Positions 37,146 to 46,251 of a stretch of 64,000 nt of DNA are shown one piece after another; positions within the stretch are counted from its first letter, which is position 1, and each line of letters begins with the position of its first letter. A model generated the notes under the pieces. It was not told the origin of the DNA. It saw nothing but the letters and a program-made list of their open reading frames with translations, and searched no databases. The position numbers and the translations under genes were made by a program. Source of the DNA: Chamaecyparis obtusa (taxonomy: Eukaryota > Streptophyta > Pinopsida > Cupressales > Cupressaceae); the NCBI GenBank assembly GCA_027943335.1, contig BSBK01009254.1, positions 248,001 through 312,000 on the forward strand, in the 5' to 3' direction.

Positions 37146-40100
37146 TCGTTCTAGTCATTAATAGCATAGCATAGGAGACTTCTTCATGCAGGATTATCTC
37201 AATTCTGTCTCTTCAGAGACTTCACAGAATTGAGTTGTTTCTTTGTCTTGTACTCATATTATATTGTAATTGATTTGTTTACTTAATTATTTATTTATTT
37301 TTTATATTTTAATTTTATTATTTATTATTAATTTCTATTCCAGGAAGGGGATATCACATCTAACACCTTTCATGTTGAGTATTTTTAACAGTTGCATTGG
37401 CAGGTGAAATTTTAAGCCATGCGTGTTCTTCCATTTGCAATTGCGTGCATGAATTGTATGGAATGATGACATATGATAGATTTGGGCATCCAACTTGGTG
37501 GTCTATAAACATGTGCTGTGTTGGATTATTTTGTAGTACAGGATGATTATTTTCAGAGATATTGTTGTGTTGCCAGATTACCTCTAGCTGTTGTATTGTG
37601 GAGAATCTTTGGTTAACGAGATAGAAAAACCAGACAAATCTACATGTATCTGCAGGTTCAGGTGGAAGATCGCCACATAAGTAATGTAAGTTCATTTGTG
37701 GTGGTTCCAATATTTGTCTTCATCTGCATATTGTGAAGATAATTGGGGGTTACTCCAACTATTTAATGATACTTGTAATTGGAAGAATGTGCATAACAGC
37801 TGGCAAACAATTATCAGATTTACAGGTATGGTTGTAAAGCAGCCTAAACAAGTCTAGACAAGCCTCAGGAACCTAAATCAAGTATGTAACTTAGCAAGTT
37901 CTCAATAATGAAACTGAAGATTTCAACTGCAAATGTTAAGCAAGAGTTTAAGGCAACTGCAACTTTATGTTCAATTGACATTTTGAGGGCTCTATTCGGA
38001 GCTCCATCCATAGAAGATAATGTAGAACTACACAAAGTACAACAATCAGATAAATCCAGACACAGATAACAGCCTCTAAAAGCTGTACAAAGACTCCTGG
38101 ACTGTCATGACAAAGAGCAGGGCCTAAGTGTCCAATAACTGACACCAACGTAAGGACAACAAAGGGCTATGATGCTAAAATGCACCACCTTGGAGCTATG
38201 ATGCAAATGGACATTCCAAAATTGAGAAAATGGGTTTAAGCATGGCTGTGATAACCAGAAGGCCCCAAAACTTCCCCACTGGGTGCAGATATTGCACTGC
38301 ATCCCACCTGCGCTGCTCCCCCCTTAGCAACTTGAATGCCAAGCTCTCAAAACGAGCTCATCTCAGCCTGAATCAAGCCGTCTCTTGGAAAAGCAAGATG
38401 ATAACCAACTAGGAGTTTCCAAATATGCATTTTTGAGAATTGCCTACAGGCAATCTGCATACGTTGCCAAGATCTTGACAAAAGGAAACCATTTCTTCTT
38501 GCTAGGAATAAATCAGTTTGATTTCCTGTTTCAAGCCTCTCTGCTGGTTTCTCTTCTGCTCTGGTGCTACCTTTCTTCCGACAAGCACAAAAATTAAGAT
38601 TGTCTGCATAAGTTAGAACACTGTTTAGGATCAACTCTTTGATAGTCAAATCAGGTACGCACACCTCCAATTTATCCTTGAAATTGGCCAAAATGGAGGC
38701 CCTAGTTCGGAGAATGCCAATATACACAATCCCATTCTGATCTAGGATCAGTTTAATAAACTTCAGGGTATCAACATCTGGCATCAGAAAGGTATTCTGC
38801 ATCTGCTGGTCTGAGAGAGCTCCACTAATTAGGATAGTGGGAGGAAGAGACACTCTCCATCATTTTTATGAGAGTCAGAGCTGGGAAACATGTAAATATC
38901 TGCACATAACATAAACTGCAAAGGAAAACATAAGAGGGAAGAGAAGTACATGTGAGGGAAATTCTACAGAGAATGGGAGGAAGGCTCTCCATGCTGGCAG
39001 GAAAGAGGAACTGATTGAGGCCCGCATTACCTAAAACATCTGACATCTTTGCAGAAGTCAACCTGAAAGAATAATGATGACTCCTAATTAAACCTTTTTT
39101 TAATGGGAGGAAAAATCCATAGAAAGAATGGAAGGAATGCTTTCCCATTCTTCCGTGTCATTGCTTGTATTGGCAGAAAAGAGGAACTGATTGAGGTCTG
39201 CATTAACCAAAAGTTCTGCCATCTTATTGCACTCCGTGCAGCAATGAAGGAAAGATGACTTCCTCAAAATGATTACAAAGATGGCATGCCCCCAGCACCA
39301 GCCAGAACACAAAAAGACCTGCCCCCAGCACCAGCCAGGCCTTGACTCCCCCATAAACACCATCAGAATTAAAAGCTTAAAGAGCAACACCCTGGAGATG
39401 GTTTCTATGAAGCTGTTTATCTCAATTACTCATTTGTTGATTACACCATTAACGGATGAAAGCTGCAATTCTTGAAAACAATGCGATTTTTAAATTGGAA
39501 TATGGGAACACAGTATTCTCATCTTGAACTTCGTATAAGGAAGACATTCTTCATATCCCATAATGTTATTACAATCTGATAAATGATAATTTGCAGCTGC
39601 TTTGCAATAAACATGGTAGTAAGTATTTCCGAGTGTTCGCAAAATTATCAAAAAAGGTCTGTTTCCACTGCGCCACCCATAGCATCCCTGCACTGGAGGT
39701 TGAATATCACCGCCAATCTGGTAATGACTTACATAAAATGGATATACCCCCGGATGTGCTGCCCCTTCCAGATTTGATACCTATGAATACCCTCCCTTCA
39801 CCAATTGCTGTAATCAACGTTAGTAGATTTCCACAATTATTGAGAGTGTATGGTATGCTGCTTCTGGAGTTGATGTAACGTTTATCTCTTAAGAATTATT
39901 TTGTCGACTGTAATTGTCTGTGGACTGCCTGCTATGAGCTATGTTTTAGGTTTTGATTTTCTTGCTCCTTGATTTCATTCGTGGAGTTATTGGTAGAACA
40001 TTTTTTATTTGAGTGAAATGCACATTTTGGAATTCATGGCATCACTACTACTTGACTACTATTGTGTTCATCATGTTACTAAGGAATTGATTACTTCCAA

Positions 40101-40401
40101 TCATGAAATGCTTTGAATTAGCACAACAAACTATGTTCATTTTCAGTGGCAAATTAGAACTTGATTACTATTGTGTTCTTGCTCTTGTACTGAGGAATTC
40201 ATTATTCCAATCATGAAATGCTTTGAATTACCGCTACAAATTATGGTCATTTTCAATGGCAACTTAAAACTTACTGGCTTCAGGGTACCATTTGGTTGGG
40301 TAGAAATTATGTTCTATGAATCTAATGAATATTTCTTTATGTACTTTTTTCAGGGAAAGGTCAAGCCTCATACAAAAGATGAAGCAAAGGGCCATCATTG
40401 A
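23641..40401 (+). CDS. Mitochondrial ATP synthase subunit e (three exons)
   Basis: Exons 23641-23685, 31805-31870 and 40354-40401 join in frame (45, 66 and 48 nt, all phase 0) to a 52-residue protein plus TGA. Every junction is GT-AG. The protein starts TVPGPYSGTSTLA after Met, has a membrane segment (about residues 16-36) containing GFAYG, and ends in a Lys/His-rich tail EAKGHH. Length, PGPYSGTSTLA and the tail agree with the plant ATP synthase e chain. In yeast, the GxxxG motif in subunit e is known to support ATP synthase dimer formation in the inner mitochondrial membrane; here it is G25-x3-G29. All exons are intact, so the gene looks functional. Unusual is the size: 159 nt of coding sequence spread over 16.8 kb, with introns full of transposons, all older or tolerated insertions. 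Confidence 0.9.
26067..27200 (+). mobile_element. Possible LTR or retroelement 5' end, plus strand
   Basis: Starts TGTAGTGCCCCC, similar to the start of the solo LTR at 35437 (TGTAATGTCCCC). A TATA-like TTATATAAAGGGG lies near 26845-26857. No second copy, target duplication or clear primer binding site was found, so the right end is a guess. Confidence 0.3.
27487..27839 (-). mobile_element. TRIM element with perfect target duplication
   Basis: A miniature LTR element of 353 bp. Terminal direct repeats of 136 bp each lie at 27487-27622 and 27704-27839 and are nearly identical (sense strand TGTTGACTTGG...CCAA(C/T)A). The primer binding site TGGTATCAGAGC (27690-27701) is a perfect match to the initiator tRNA-Met type, 2 nt from the 5' repeat. 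A polypurine tract with seven G and AGA (about 27624-27632) adjoins the 3' repeat. TCCTC flanks both ends (27482-27486 and 27840-27844). No coding capacity. The 80-bp core also has GGTTCGAATCTCC, which resembles a pol III B box. It sits inside the left LTR of element F. Confidence 0.93.
28500..28895 (-). pseudogene. Element F integrase core, partial
   Basis: Minus-strand readings in shifting frames give SWEDIPMDFIMGLPKANN near 28800-28850 (first catalytic Asp region), then DKLIKYAHF, then FMQNVQRPHEIPKHI near 28640-28690, after which similarity to integrase ends. The second and third catalytic residues are missing. The ORF at 28513-28725 continues into sequence I do not recognise. Confidence 0.65.
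28904..29269 (-). pseudogene. Element F: reverse transcriptase joined to integrase zinc finger
   Basis: A 121-codon open frame made of pieces that are normally far apart. Residues 7-31 (FKELNKIAHKDKFHNPLVNEL) are the early palm of gypsy reverse transcriptase. KSKCVFRVKKGHVNVMSPKGV is the segment after the YxDD catalytic loop. NLRRFGSLTRYYGKF is the thumb/connection. TYHCIKTDIFWEDSIANVQKFVAECLICQ is the integrase HHCC zinc finger. The catalytic YxDD stretch and the whole RNase H are gone, yet no stop interrupts. It cannot be an active polymerase. Confidence 0.8.
29317..29529 (-). pseudogene. Element F: protease-reverse transcriptase linker
   Basis: Minus-strand ORF with IQEIIQHRQQVFEKSKVIPLIKDHNHH, which matches the segment before the reverse transcriptase fingers in gypsy elements ('...F.. 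P..LPP.R..DH.I'). It ends at a stop just before a frameshifted KKDDPWRICSHSR, the start of the polymerase domain near 29240-29290. Confidence 0.65.
29560..30005 (-). pseudogene. Element F: aspartic protease region
   Basis: The ORF at 29721-30005 starts EIEFTTLSINALNGTNSPQTLK, the usual lead-in to gypsy protease. In a neighbouring frame VLVGTVVNTILLIQD stands where VLIDSGSTHNFID is expected, so the catalytic Asp-Ser-Gly is lost. MQWFQQLQRVSFNF near 29650-29680 is the 'LGMQWL..LG' motif at the end of the protease. Confidence 0.65.
30006..30770 (-). pseudogene. Element F: gag with zinc knuckle
   Basis: The ORF at 30507-30728 reads DIHRFDGSH, then GKHFKLHGIPDSAMVDIALVYLESRPYQWYQW, the core of Ty3/gypsy gag (F.G.... 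FE..... A...L.G.A..W). Further on, the ORF at 29923-30333 contains LCWNCDHKWYMVQGR, a degenerate CCHC zinc knuckle of the 'C..C..KW.PGH.C' type. Frames change between the two parts. Confidence 0.75.
30771..31426. other. Leader of element F, no gene
   Basis: Non-coding stretch between gag and the 5' LTR. A degenerate tRNA-Met-type primer site is suspected near 31397-31409. Confidence 0.45.
31805..31870 (+). CDS. Exon 2, ATP synthase e
   Basis: Acceptor AAATGCAG, donor GTATCATAAG. Encodes the 22 residues of the membrane segment, VARVSALTLGFAYGSLKL and on to YLK, with the GxxxG motif. Confidence 0.9.
32100..32900 (-). pseudogene. Ty1/copia fragment 1 (reverse transcriptase to RNase H)
   Basis: The minus strand, with stops and shifts, reads VLSGLKQAPGARYSRI (copia 'LYGLKQAPR.WY'), EHGFVRS, TTLYVKSKD, then YAVRQVLRFM, RLL*YIKGMVD and TATKNFK. 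Then come LQQQCNSSTAIHCNNSNTIQITNNPIFHARTKH (RNase H, 'I.CDN..A..L..NP..H.R.KHI') and near 32160 QLTNILMKA ('ADI.TKAL'). The YVDD catalytic loop and the DSDWAG region have been deleted. This is an old, inactive copy. Confidence 0.8.
32901..33714. other. No gene recognised
   Basis: AT-rich sequence between copia fragment 1 and the SINE. No ORF or repeat boundary recognised. Confidence 0.4.
33715..33815 (+). mobile_element. tRNA-derived SINE head
   Basis: TTGGCCTAGTGGTTGGGAAC (A-box type) is followed about 40 nt later by GGTCACAAGTTCAAATCCC (B-box type), the pol III promoter layout of tRNA-derived SINEs. The 3' end and target duplication were not determined. Confidence 0.65.
33860..34810 (-). 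pseudogene. Ty1/copia fragment 2 (integrase end and RNase H end)
   Basis: The minus strand reads YNPQQNGVVEQKN (integrase, including the catalytic Glu), then FLWANACLTIAYIQNR, KTPWEEFTGVK and KRTKLEHSNKKSSFVGYDETRKAYRVYI. After a gap it resumes with AMDQQLTYILTKPLANEKFEA, the C-terminal end of copia pol ('..ADI.TKPL....F'). The whole reverse transcriptase is missing. A purine-rich tract (33938-33967, minus strand) follows, where a 3' LTR would begin. It is a different copy from fragment 1. Confidence 0.8.
34811..35201. other. LTR-like AT-rich sequence, not resolved
   Basis: No ORF. It may be part of an older retroelement into which the solo LTR inserted; no boundaries seen. Confidence 0.3.
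35202..35325 (+). repeat. Three diverged tandem units of about 41 bp
   Basis: The phrase GGTTGGAGTTTTGCATGT and its variants recur three times at about 41-46 bp spacing (near 35204, 35247 and 35288). The plus ORFs here are shadows of this repeat. Confidence 0.75.
35437..37358 (+). mobile_element. Solo LTR (1922 bp) with target duplication
   Basis: Starts TGTAATGTCCCC and ends GGGGATATCACA, so TG...CA with an extended imperfect inverted terminus. TCTAA flanks both sides (35432-35436 and 37359-37363). No internal element sequence is present between the ends, so this is a solo LTR left by recombination between two LTRs. It is AT-rich, with (TA)n tracts near 36056-36076 and 37121-37145 (after CTCTCTCTCTCTG). 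It could lie in either orientation; the strand given is a guess. Confidence 0.88.
37364..38346. other. No gene recognised
   Basis: Short minus ORFs (37360-37710, 37948-38148, 38105-38302) overlap in different frames without domains. Confidence 0.4.
38347..38853 (-). other. Unrecognised 168-codon ORF in intron 2
   Basis: An uninterrupted minus-strand ORF of 168 codons, long for this AT-rich intron. It contains a mixed hydrophobic/charged first half (DVDTLKFIKLILDQNG, FKDKLEVCVPDLTIKELIL) and a basic second half. No domain recognised. It could be a captured gene fragment or a transposon relic; chance is not excluded. Confidence 0.3.
38960..39345. repeat. Diverged duplication of about 175 bp plus a CCCCCAGCACCAGCCAG doublet
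   Basis: GAGGAACTGATTGAGG followed by a similar CTGCATTA-type stretch occurs at 39006 and 39181, with related flanks (GGCAGGAAAGAGG and GGCAGAAAAGAGG). Just right of it GCCCCCAGCACCAGCCAG occurs twice at 39288 and 39321. Confidence 0.65.
39346..40050. other. No gene recognised
   Basis: Short ORFs on both strands (39490-39693, 39591-39878) have no domain. Confidence 0.4.
40051..40268. repeat. Tandem duplication of 109 bp just before exon 3
   Basis: 40051-40159 and 40160-40268 are diverged copies sharing CTTGAYTACTATTGTGTTC, CCAATCATGAAATGCTTTG and CATTTTCARTGGCAA. The second copy ends 85 bp upstream of the exon 3 acceptor. Confidence 0.85.
40354..40401 (+). CDS. Exon 3 coding part, ATP synthase e
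   Basis: Acceptor TACTTTTTTCAG, then 15 codons GKVKPHTKDEAKGHH and TGA. Encodes the soluble Lys/His-rich tail. The 3' UTR follows. Confidence 0.9.
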   Translation, partial: GKVKPHTKDEAKGHH

Positions 40402-41436
40402 GATGAACATTTATTTAAAACCAATTCGACCTTTTCTCAATTGTTTGAATTGGATAAAGTACAGATTTGAGTGACATTTTCTGAAGTAAGCTTACTGATG
40501 AAATGGCTGATTTTTTTAATGCTGGCAATCTAGGTCAAAGCAACTAAGTTTGGAATGGATTTTGTAATAATAGGTGCATAAACTTTGCACGAGCTCATTT
40601 TTACGTAACTGGCTTACATTTTTGCTGGAAAAACGATTGCTTTTGTTTTTGAAGAAATTTTATAGCACAATGCAGTCGTAATTTTCTCAAGTGAAATGTT
40701 TCCGCAATAATAATCACTGAGTAAGGTTACACCTAACATCTACATGGATAATTTTCTTGCAACAACTGTAGTGTTGTTTTTATAGGAATACATGGAGTTG
40801 GAAGTCACTTAAAATTAACGAGGCTATAGTCTTGCATTATTATTTGCTCCCCATTAGTGAGACTGAGACTTGTTGGATTTACTGTCCACAAGCATCAGTC
40901 TGCATCAGTTGGATTTAGATAGCTAGCTTCATGTGTTAACAACAACTAAATTTGAAGAATTGCTTATCTTTCAGTTGAATGGTTACATATAGAGAACTAT
41001 TCAAAAAGCATGTTGCCAACTTTGGGAAATATGCAGAGTTCTCATATGGTAGTTGTTATTTTGTTAATACCTTAAATTGAAGTGGAATGACAGTATTGGA
41101 TTTGTCACAGGCGAGGGACAAGAAATAAAAGTGAAGATGCGTAAATTAGACAAATTTATCTTAGCTTCCACCTCTCTTCTAAGCTTATTTTTTGAATTGT
41201 TTTATTCTTTCATTTTTGGGTAGGTACTGGGCCGCAGCTGAGATTTTATTAATTATAAATATAAAAATTTACATGAGTCTTTAGTTCAAAAGAGCATACC
41301 GGCAGGAAAGAATCAAGAAGAAAACCTCTGGTTGTAGCTCAACAAATAAAAATCTAACTTCCAAGTAAGATTACATCGAGGTGGCAAATAGCCATGCCCT
41401 AATACATTACATTCAATCAAAATACCTCAAAGGATC
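40402..41436. other. 3' UTR of ATP synthase e and downstream DNA
   Basis: No ORF. The polyadenylation site was not determined; an AATAATAGG near 40566 and AATAATAATC near 40707 are the only weak signals. 41246-41275 is AT-rich. Confidence 0.4.
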
Positions 41437-41600
41437 TTATCCGAAGGTTACTTTACGGCCTCCAGAGTCATCTAGATATCCAGTTGGCGATCCCATTGTG
41501 AAGAAGGAAGCAATATCATTCTTGACATGATGAACCAATGACCATTTCTGAAATGCTTGCTGGGAGACAAATCTTATATCATAGGGAACTAACCTTTTAC
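41437..41600 (-). CDS. Possible terminal exon or coding relic, unknown protein
   Basis: The minus strand reads KRLVPYDIRFVSQQAFQKW, then SLVHHVKNDIASFFTMGSP and TGYLDDSGGRKVTFG, then TAA at 41437-41439. The composition looks like real protein rather than chance. The right edge has an acceptor-like GATGTGCAG before GTAAAAGG. In the frame just upstream FQDVLAAAKSDVQ also looks coding, so a single frameshifted relic is the alternative. No family recognised. Confidence 0.3.
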
Positions 41601-43350
41601 CTGCACATCACTTTTAGCAGCAGCCAAGACATCTTGAAACTTTTGTTAGCCACAATTGTAAAATATCCATAAACCAAGTATTCGCATATGAAGGCAGCAC
41701 ATTTGTTACATTGTAGCATTGATTTCAACATATTTGTATCAAATAGATCAGTATTTCATACCTTTGATCCCATTTGTTACCACAAACGTCCTCAAAAGGT
41801 TTAAAAAGTATTACTCTAAGTTGCAATCAAAACGTCCATTTCCTATCTTGATGACTACTCACAACCATACTGAGTAACTATATTCTTACCTCTTCCAAAT
41901 GATCAATCCAAATGTTCATTTTGTATTTTATCACCAGACATCAAAAATCTCAAGTATAGAGATTAGAACCATGGTAGATATTTTCCATGACCACATAAAA
42001 CATCAACTTACATTATAATATTACTCCATGCCTTTATTTAGTCTTATTGTTTAGTTTAATAAATGTCTTATATCCCCTAACCAAATAAACTCCTCTATAT
42101 GGCAAAGTTAATCCTTATATTTTGAAATACCGATGGAGACTAAAGCTTAAATTAATCTGATCAGACCCTCGAGAATGACAAATCACCAAGTTCAATTTAT
42201 CCTTGCTTCTACCACACTTGGAGTTCAAATCAATATAACCAGACTTTATTCTACATCAGTCTTCCAATAACTAAGGATAAATTTGGTAAATTTTTATTTG
42301 GGGCCTTTATTGAGCTAAATAATATGACTCACCATGAAATGAAAGTTGAGAAAGCATTCTAAAGTAAACAAGTATTCATTATAAACCTACAGACAAAAGC
42401 AGGATCATTTGTACTTTGTACTTTTATCTTTCCAAAACTTTTGTGATAATTTCTCTTACACAGAATGAGAAAATCAGTTAGTTAGGGTGCTTTCTGTTTG
42501 AAATTCTAAACAACTTCGAACATACTTTTAGATTCATTATGATATGCATTAAATTTAATAAATTGCCGTTCCCGTATTCGTAGCATTTTCTGAAGCCTTG
42601 TAATCACCGACTTTTTACTCATCATTGTGTCCTGCCTTTATCCTTACCAAATTAAACCTATTACATCCATTCAGCATTTTTCATGTTCGAGTGACCAATG
42701 TTTATACCCAATATATTGCTTCTAGTTGCACAGCTAAGAATTACCATCCACTATCTTATCTCAATCCACTCTAATTAGTTCTTTACTCAAATAACAAATG
42801 TGACCAGCATGAGTTTTAATATTAATTTGCAAGCATACTTGTGTAATTACATCCTTTGTTTATTTCAAGGACATGAAATAAGCTAATTTCATTATCAGAA
42901 TTAAAGCAATTCTCTACTCATATCCAAATTTTCTCCAGAATGGGCAGTATTATTTAGCTAATTAACTAGTTTTCCATATAATAATATAAAAATATTAAAA
43001 TGTAAATGTGTGTAGACAATTAGAAACAAAAATAATTTATATAGGGGCAGAATATAGCTAATGTCCAGCATTAACTGTGCCAGTATGCCATTCTTACAGT
43101 AATTTATTAAGGATTAGAATTTGCCTTGTCTAACTGCTTCATCTAGATATCATCCAGTATAGGCCTCCAAATCTATTTATATATAATCTATTTTATTTAC
43201 CCCCAAATACCCTAGACTGTGATCTGAGGTTCCTGAAATCTCTAACCTCTCCCCCTTCTATTGCTGTCTATTTTCCTGTTAAGATGGCCTTATCTCAGCA
43301 TTGGAGAAGACCAATCTTTTCCAAGCGATATCTAATGTTTTGTGTTCTGT
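41601..43350. other. No gene recognised
   Basis: AT-rich sequence, no ORF with a domain. The left end of the LINE (3' UTR and tail) should lie in the right part of this stretch, but no poly-T tract or target duplication was identified. Confidence 0.4.
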
Positions 43351-43389
43351 CCACATACTGTCCTTAAGCTTTTGGGGATTCAAGTGTCT

Positions 43390-43904
43390 ATTTCATCCTA
43401 TGCTTTCATAAATTACCCCATCTGCACCCAAATTAGCCAATCTATTTGCAGTGCAATTTCCTTCTCTGTAAATATGGTTAATAGTATGCTTTTAAAAGTA
43501 GCTAAGAAGATCTACAACTGTTTTTAATAAAGCGTATAGGGTCCAATTAGGGGTAGATCTCTTCGTTACTGCGTTTATTACTAGAGCAGAATCTCCTTCT
43601 ATTTCAAGCTTTTTTAATTGGAGATCCTTGTTGAGTAGTAGTCAGTCCACAAGAGCTGTAAATTCAACATAATTGTTTGACTCTATTTCTATAGGTCTTG
43701 CTAAGCAAGCGATCTCTGTTACATCCCAGTTGTGGATGCTGCATCCGATGTCAGCTACTCTTGGGTTGCCCCTTGAGACTCTATTGAAATTTAGTTTGTA
43801 CCAGCCATGCTTTGGTGGAATCCATTTGCATTCTTCCCTTTTTTGTTTCTCATTTCCTTTGCCCTCTCCAACGTAAGGGGGAATCTGGTGGTCCCAATCG
43901 GAGC
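43390..43904 (-). pseudogene. LINE RNase H domain
   Basis: Minus strand: CKWIPPKHGWYKLNFNRVSRGNPRVADIG is the start of the RNase H domain found at the end of plant L1-type LINEs ('W.PP..G..KLN.DG.S.GNPG.AG.G'), with the first Asp changed to Asn. It continues with ESNNYVEFTALVD and, after a stop, LEIEGDSALVINAV, NHIYREGNCTANRLANLGAD. Stops at about 43640 and 43545 inactivate it. The zinc finger part of the same element is at 45340-45870, separated by an insertion. Confidence 0.8.
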
Positions 43905-45310
43905 TGAGAGGGGAGGGGTGAATTAGCACCCACTAAAACTTAAGTGACAAAATTTGATATAATCTAACTAAAATTGTAAGCAGAATAGATTTTATTAAAA
44001 AAATAGCTATCACACAATCAAGCAATAAACAACATCAGATTTATCACCTGGAAATCCAAATCGAGAGAAAACCAGTGTGAGGAAACTTCACAAATTTTGC
44101 ACTCTTCTGAAGTGCGCCTTGTAAGGAGCCTTCCTTGTTAAAGGATTACAAACGCACTGTTAGATGCGACCTAGTTAAGGGATTTAGGAAATAAGGTCTG
44201 TTAGAACCTGCATGGTTAGAGGACTTAAAACATCTACACAGATGTCACCAGGTTAAGGGATTTAATACAAGGGACATGTTAATATCCATCCAAAATATTG
44301 GGATTTTGCTATTGCAATTGTTAGAGAGTAATAGAGGGTTTGATTTTTTATAAATGGTTTTGTTGAGCCTGATAAGATCATTGTGCTTCTCACTTGAGAG
44401 TCATCACCAGTCATCACAAGTATGCACTCCTTTTGGCTGTTGTGCTTCCTTGCACAATCTTCTTTTCTTCTTCTCTGCACCTTTTCGTAGCTTCTTTCAG
44501 CTTATAGGTTCACTCTTTTTCTTTGGCAGAATGTAGGTAAACAATATTCTTCACAGGCTGAAGAATATATAGTCTTCTTTCCCTTTTCACTTTTTACATG
44601 CACGACCTGTTTAAAAATCTCCTTCGGATCCATCATCCAGTGGAGTCTCAGTTCACTGAGGAAACATCTGATGCATGTCATGTGCTTTTTCTACTTTATG
44701 AGGGAAACATCAGATGTGTGTCGAAAGCTTTTTTTCACTAGAGATTTCTACATGTTTTAATGTCACAAACTTCGGCATAAAAACCTTCAATTCCGCCTTG
44801 CACCGATCTTCTTGATAACACAATCATCCAAATTTTGTGCAACAAATCCCGGTCAAAGAGTCACACAAGTATTTGTCGATTGTGACTTTCCTCGATTCAT
44901 CAGTGTTGATGAAATCTTCACTGATTGGTTTATATCCCTAGGTTGTGCACATGTAAAAACCTTCACCTGTCACCATTCCTTTCTTTGTTTGTACTGGTTG
45001 GATCCTCGGTTTCGATTACCGGTTACCGGTTGCACCTTCCTTGGTTATTGGTTGCTCTGATGATCAGTTGGAGCTTTATTAGTAACAGAGATAGTGCCTC
45101 CTTTTGCTCACTATGTGTCACCGGTCTCCAAACTAGTCTCTCCTAGTGCTTATTATTGTCAGTTGTACCTGCTTGTCATATGTACCTATCCTTGGTTCCT
45201 GATTGAACATTGTTGGCATCCCTAGTCATAAATGACAACACCTCTTTGCCAATCAATGACAACACCTCTTTGCCATCTACCAGTTACATCCTTACCGGTT
45301 AATGCCAATA
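43905..45310 (+). mobile_element. Insertion in the LINE, probably a SIRE-like LTR
   Basis: This block separates the RNase H and zinc finger parts of one LINE. It begins TGAGAGGGGAGGGGTGAATTAG, which resembles the polypurine tract and LTR start I know from SIRE/Maximus-type copia elements, followed by CACCTGGAAATCC and ACCAGTGTGAGG-type sequence. ACCGGT recurs near the right side (45016-45125, 45293). No pol is present. GGAGC precedes it (43900-43904) and occurs again at 45070-45074, but the base pair before the latter is not CA, so the right end stays open. Confidence 0.4.
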
Positions 45311-45339
45311 GAATCTTCAAGCCATTTCAACGATTTCTA

Positions 45340-45870
45340 ATTTTCTCATCCCATTGTGTAAACCTCTTGTTGTTCATTTGACAGTCCTAGTTACTTTTGT
45401 AATAGCTGCTTCAATTTTGTTTGTAAACTACTCCCATTCCATCTTTTTCTCTTTAAAAAGTCGCCTATAACATTCTTTCCATATTTCCCATATTAATATA
45501 GATGGGGTTGTTATCTATATATTTCCATAAAGACTGTTATTTTGGATACTAGGCCAACTTTGAAAATGCCTTAGTATGTCATTGTGCAGTGCAGATTTCC
45601 ATCCTAGTTTGTTTCGCAGCCACTGCCAACATCTATTTGTATATTCACAATTGATTAGGATATGGTCTATTGTTTCTTCTCTTTTCTCAGAAAGAGTACA
45701 CCTAGATGGACCTTCATATCCCTTTTTGGAGACTAGTCTGCTGTTAGGATCTTTTCTGGAGGGTTTCCCATGCAAACATGCCAGCTTTAGGCATACAATT
45801 CTTATTCCAGCATAAATGCAATGGGATTTACTTGGATTTAATTCTAAATACCACAAAGTTTCACCTAGTG
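45340..45870 (-). pseudogene. LINE reverse transcriptase C-terminal zinc finger (zf-RVT)
   Basis: Minus strand: LACLHGKPSRKDPNSRLVSKKGYEGPSRCTLSEKREETIDHILINCEYTNRCWQWLRNKLGW. It matches the zf-RVT region of plant LINEs ('L.R...GP..CPLC....E..DHL...C....W'), with the second Cys of the CxxC pair changed to Ser. Downstream, WEIWKERCYRRLFKEKKMEWE fits the following helix. The polymerase domain is absent: the LINE is 5'-truncated at about 45860, where gag of element D begins. Confidence 0.8.
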
Positions 45871-46251
45871 ATCTTAGGTTCACCATTATCTTCCCTATCT
45901 TTCTACAACTCTTTCCACCATAAAGCAACATGACCTTTCAACTTAGTCTGTGCTAACCTAACCCTCTATGGATCCTTAGTATCTCTATCTCAAAGTAATC
46001 CTCTAGTTCATTAATCCAATCTATCAATTCCTCAGGATGCAACAAATCAACAAAGTTAGAAACATCAAGCCTATGAATCTTACCCAATTGTGCCATAGCT
46101 CTCAATAGTCTTTCCTCCTCAGCAAGAATGTCAACTTCAACTCTTCAAATTCATCTTCAATCTCAGGGTTTCTCCTAGCTCCATTTAAAGCATTTCAGAT
46201 CTCAGTCCTCATCTCATTTATGAATTCCTCCATCATATGCTATATCTTCTA
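45855..46251 (-). pseudogene. Element D gag, second half
   Basis: Minus strand: AEEERLLRAMAQLGKIHRLDV, then LLHPEELIDWINELEDYFEIE and after a shift LAQTKLKGHVALWWKELQKDREDNGEPKITR, the core of Ty3/gypsy gag. Its left side is cut by the LINE near 45860; its right side ends at the target site of element E (TTCTA, 46247-46251). The first half resumes at 52573. Confidence 0.75.

Larger units (their letters stand above)
31871..40353 (+). other. Intron 2 (8483 bp)
   Basis: Bounded by GTATCA and TTTTTTCAG. Holds two copia fragments, a SINE, a tandem repeat, a solo LTR of 1922 bp, and duplications near the 3' end. 37364-38340 shows nothing recognisable. Confidence 0.85.

Noticed and set aside
43900..45074. 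GGAGC as target duplication of the SIRE-like insertion
   Set aside because: The second GGAGC is not preceded by CA and LINE reading does not clearly resume there.
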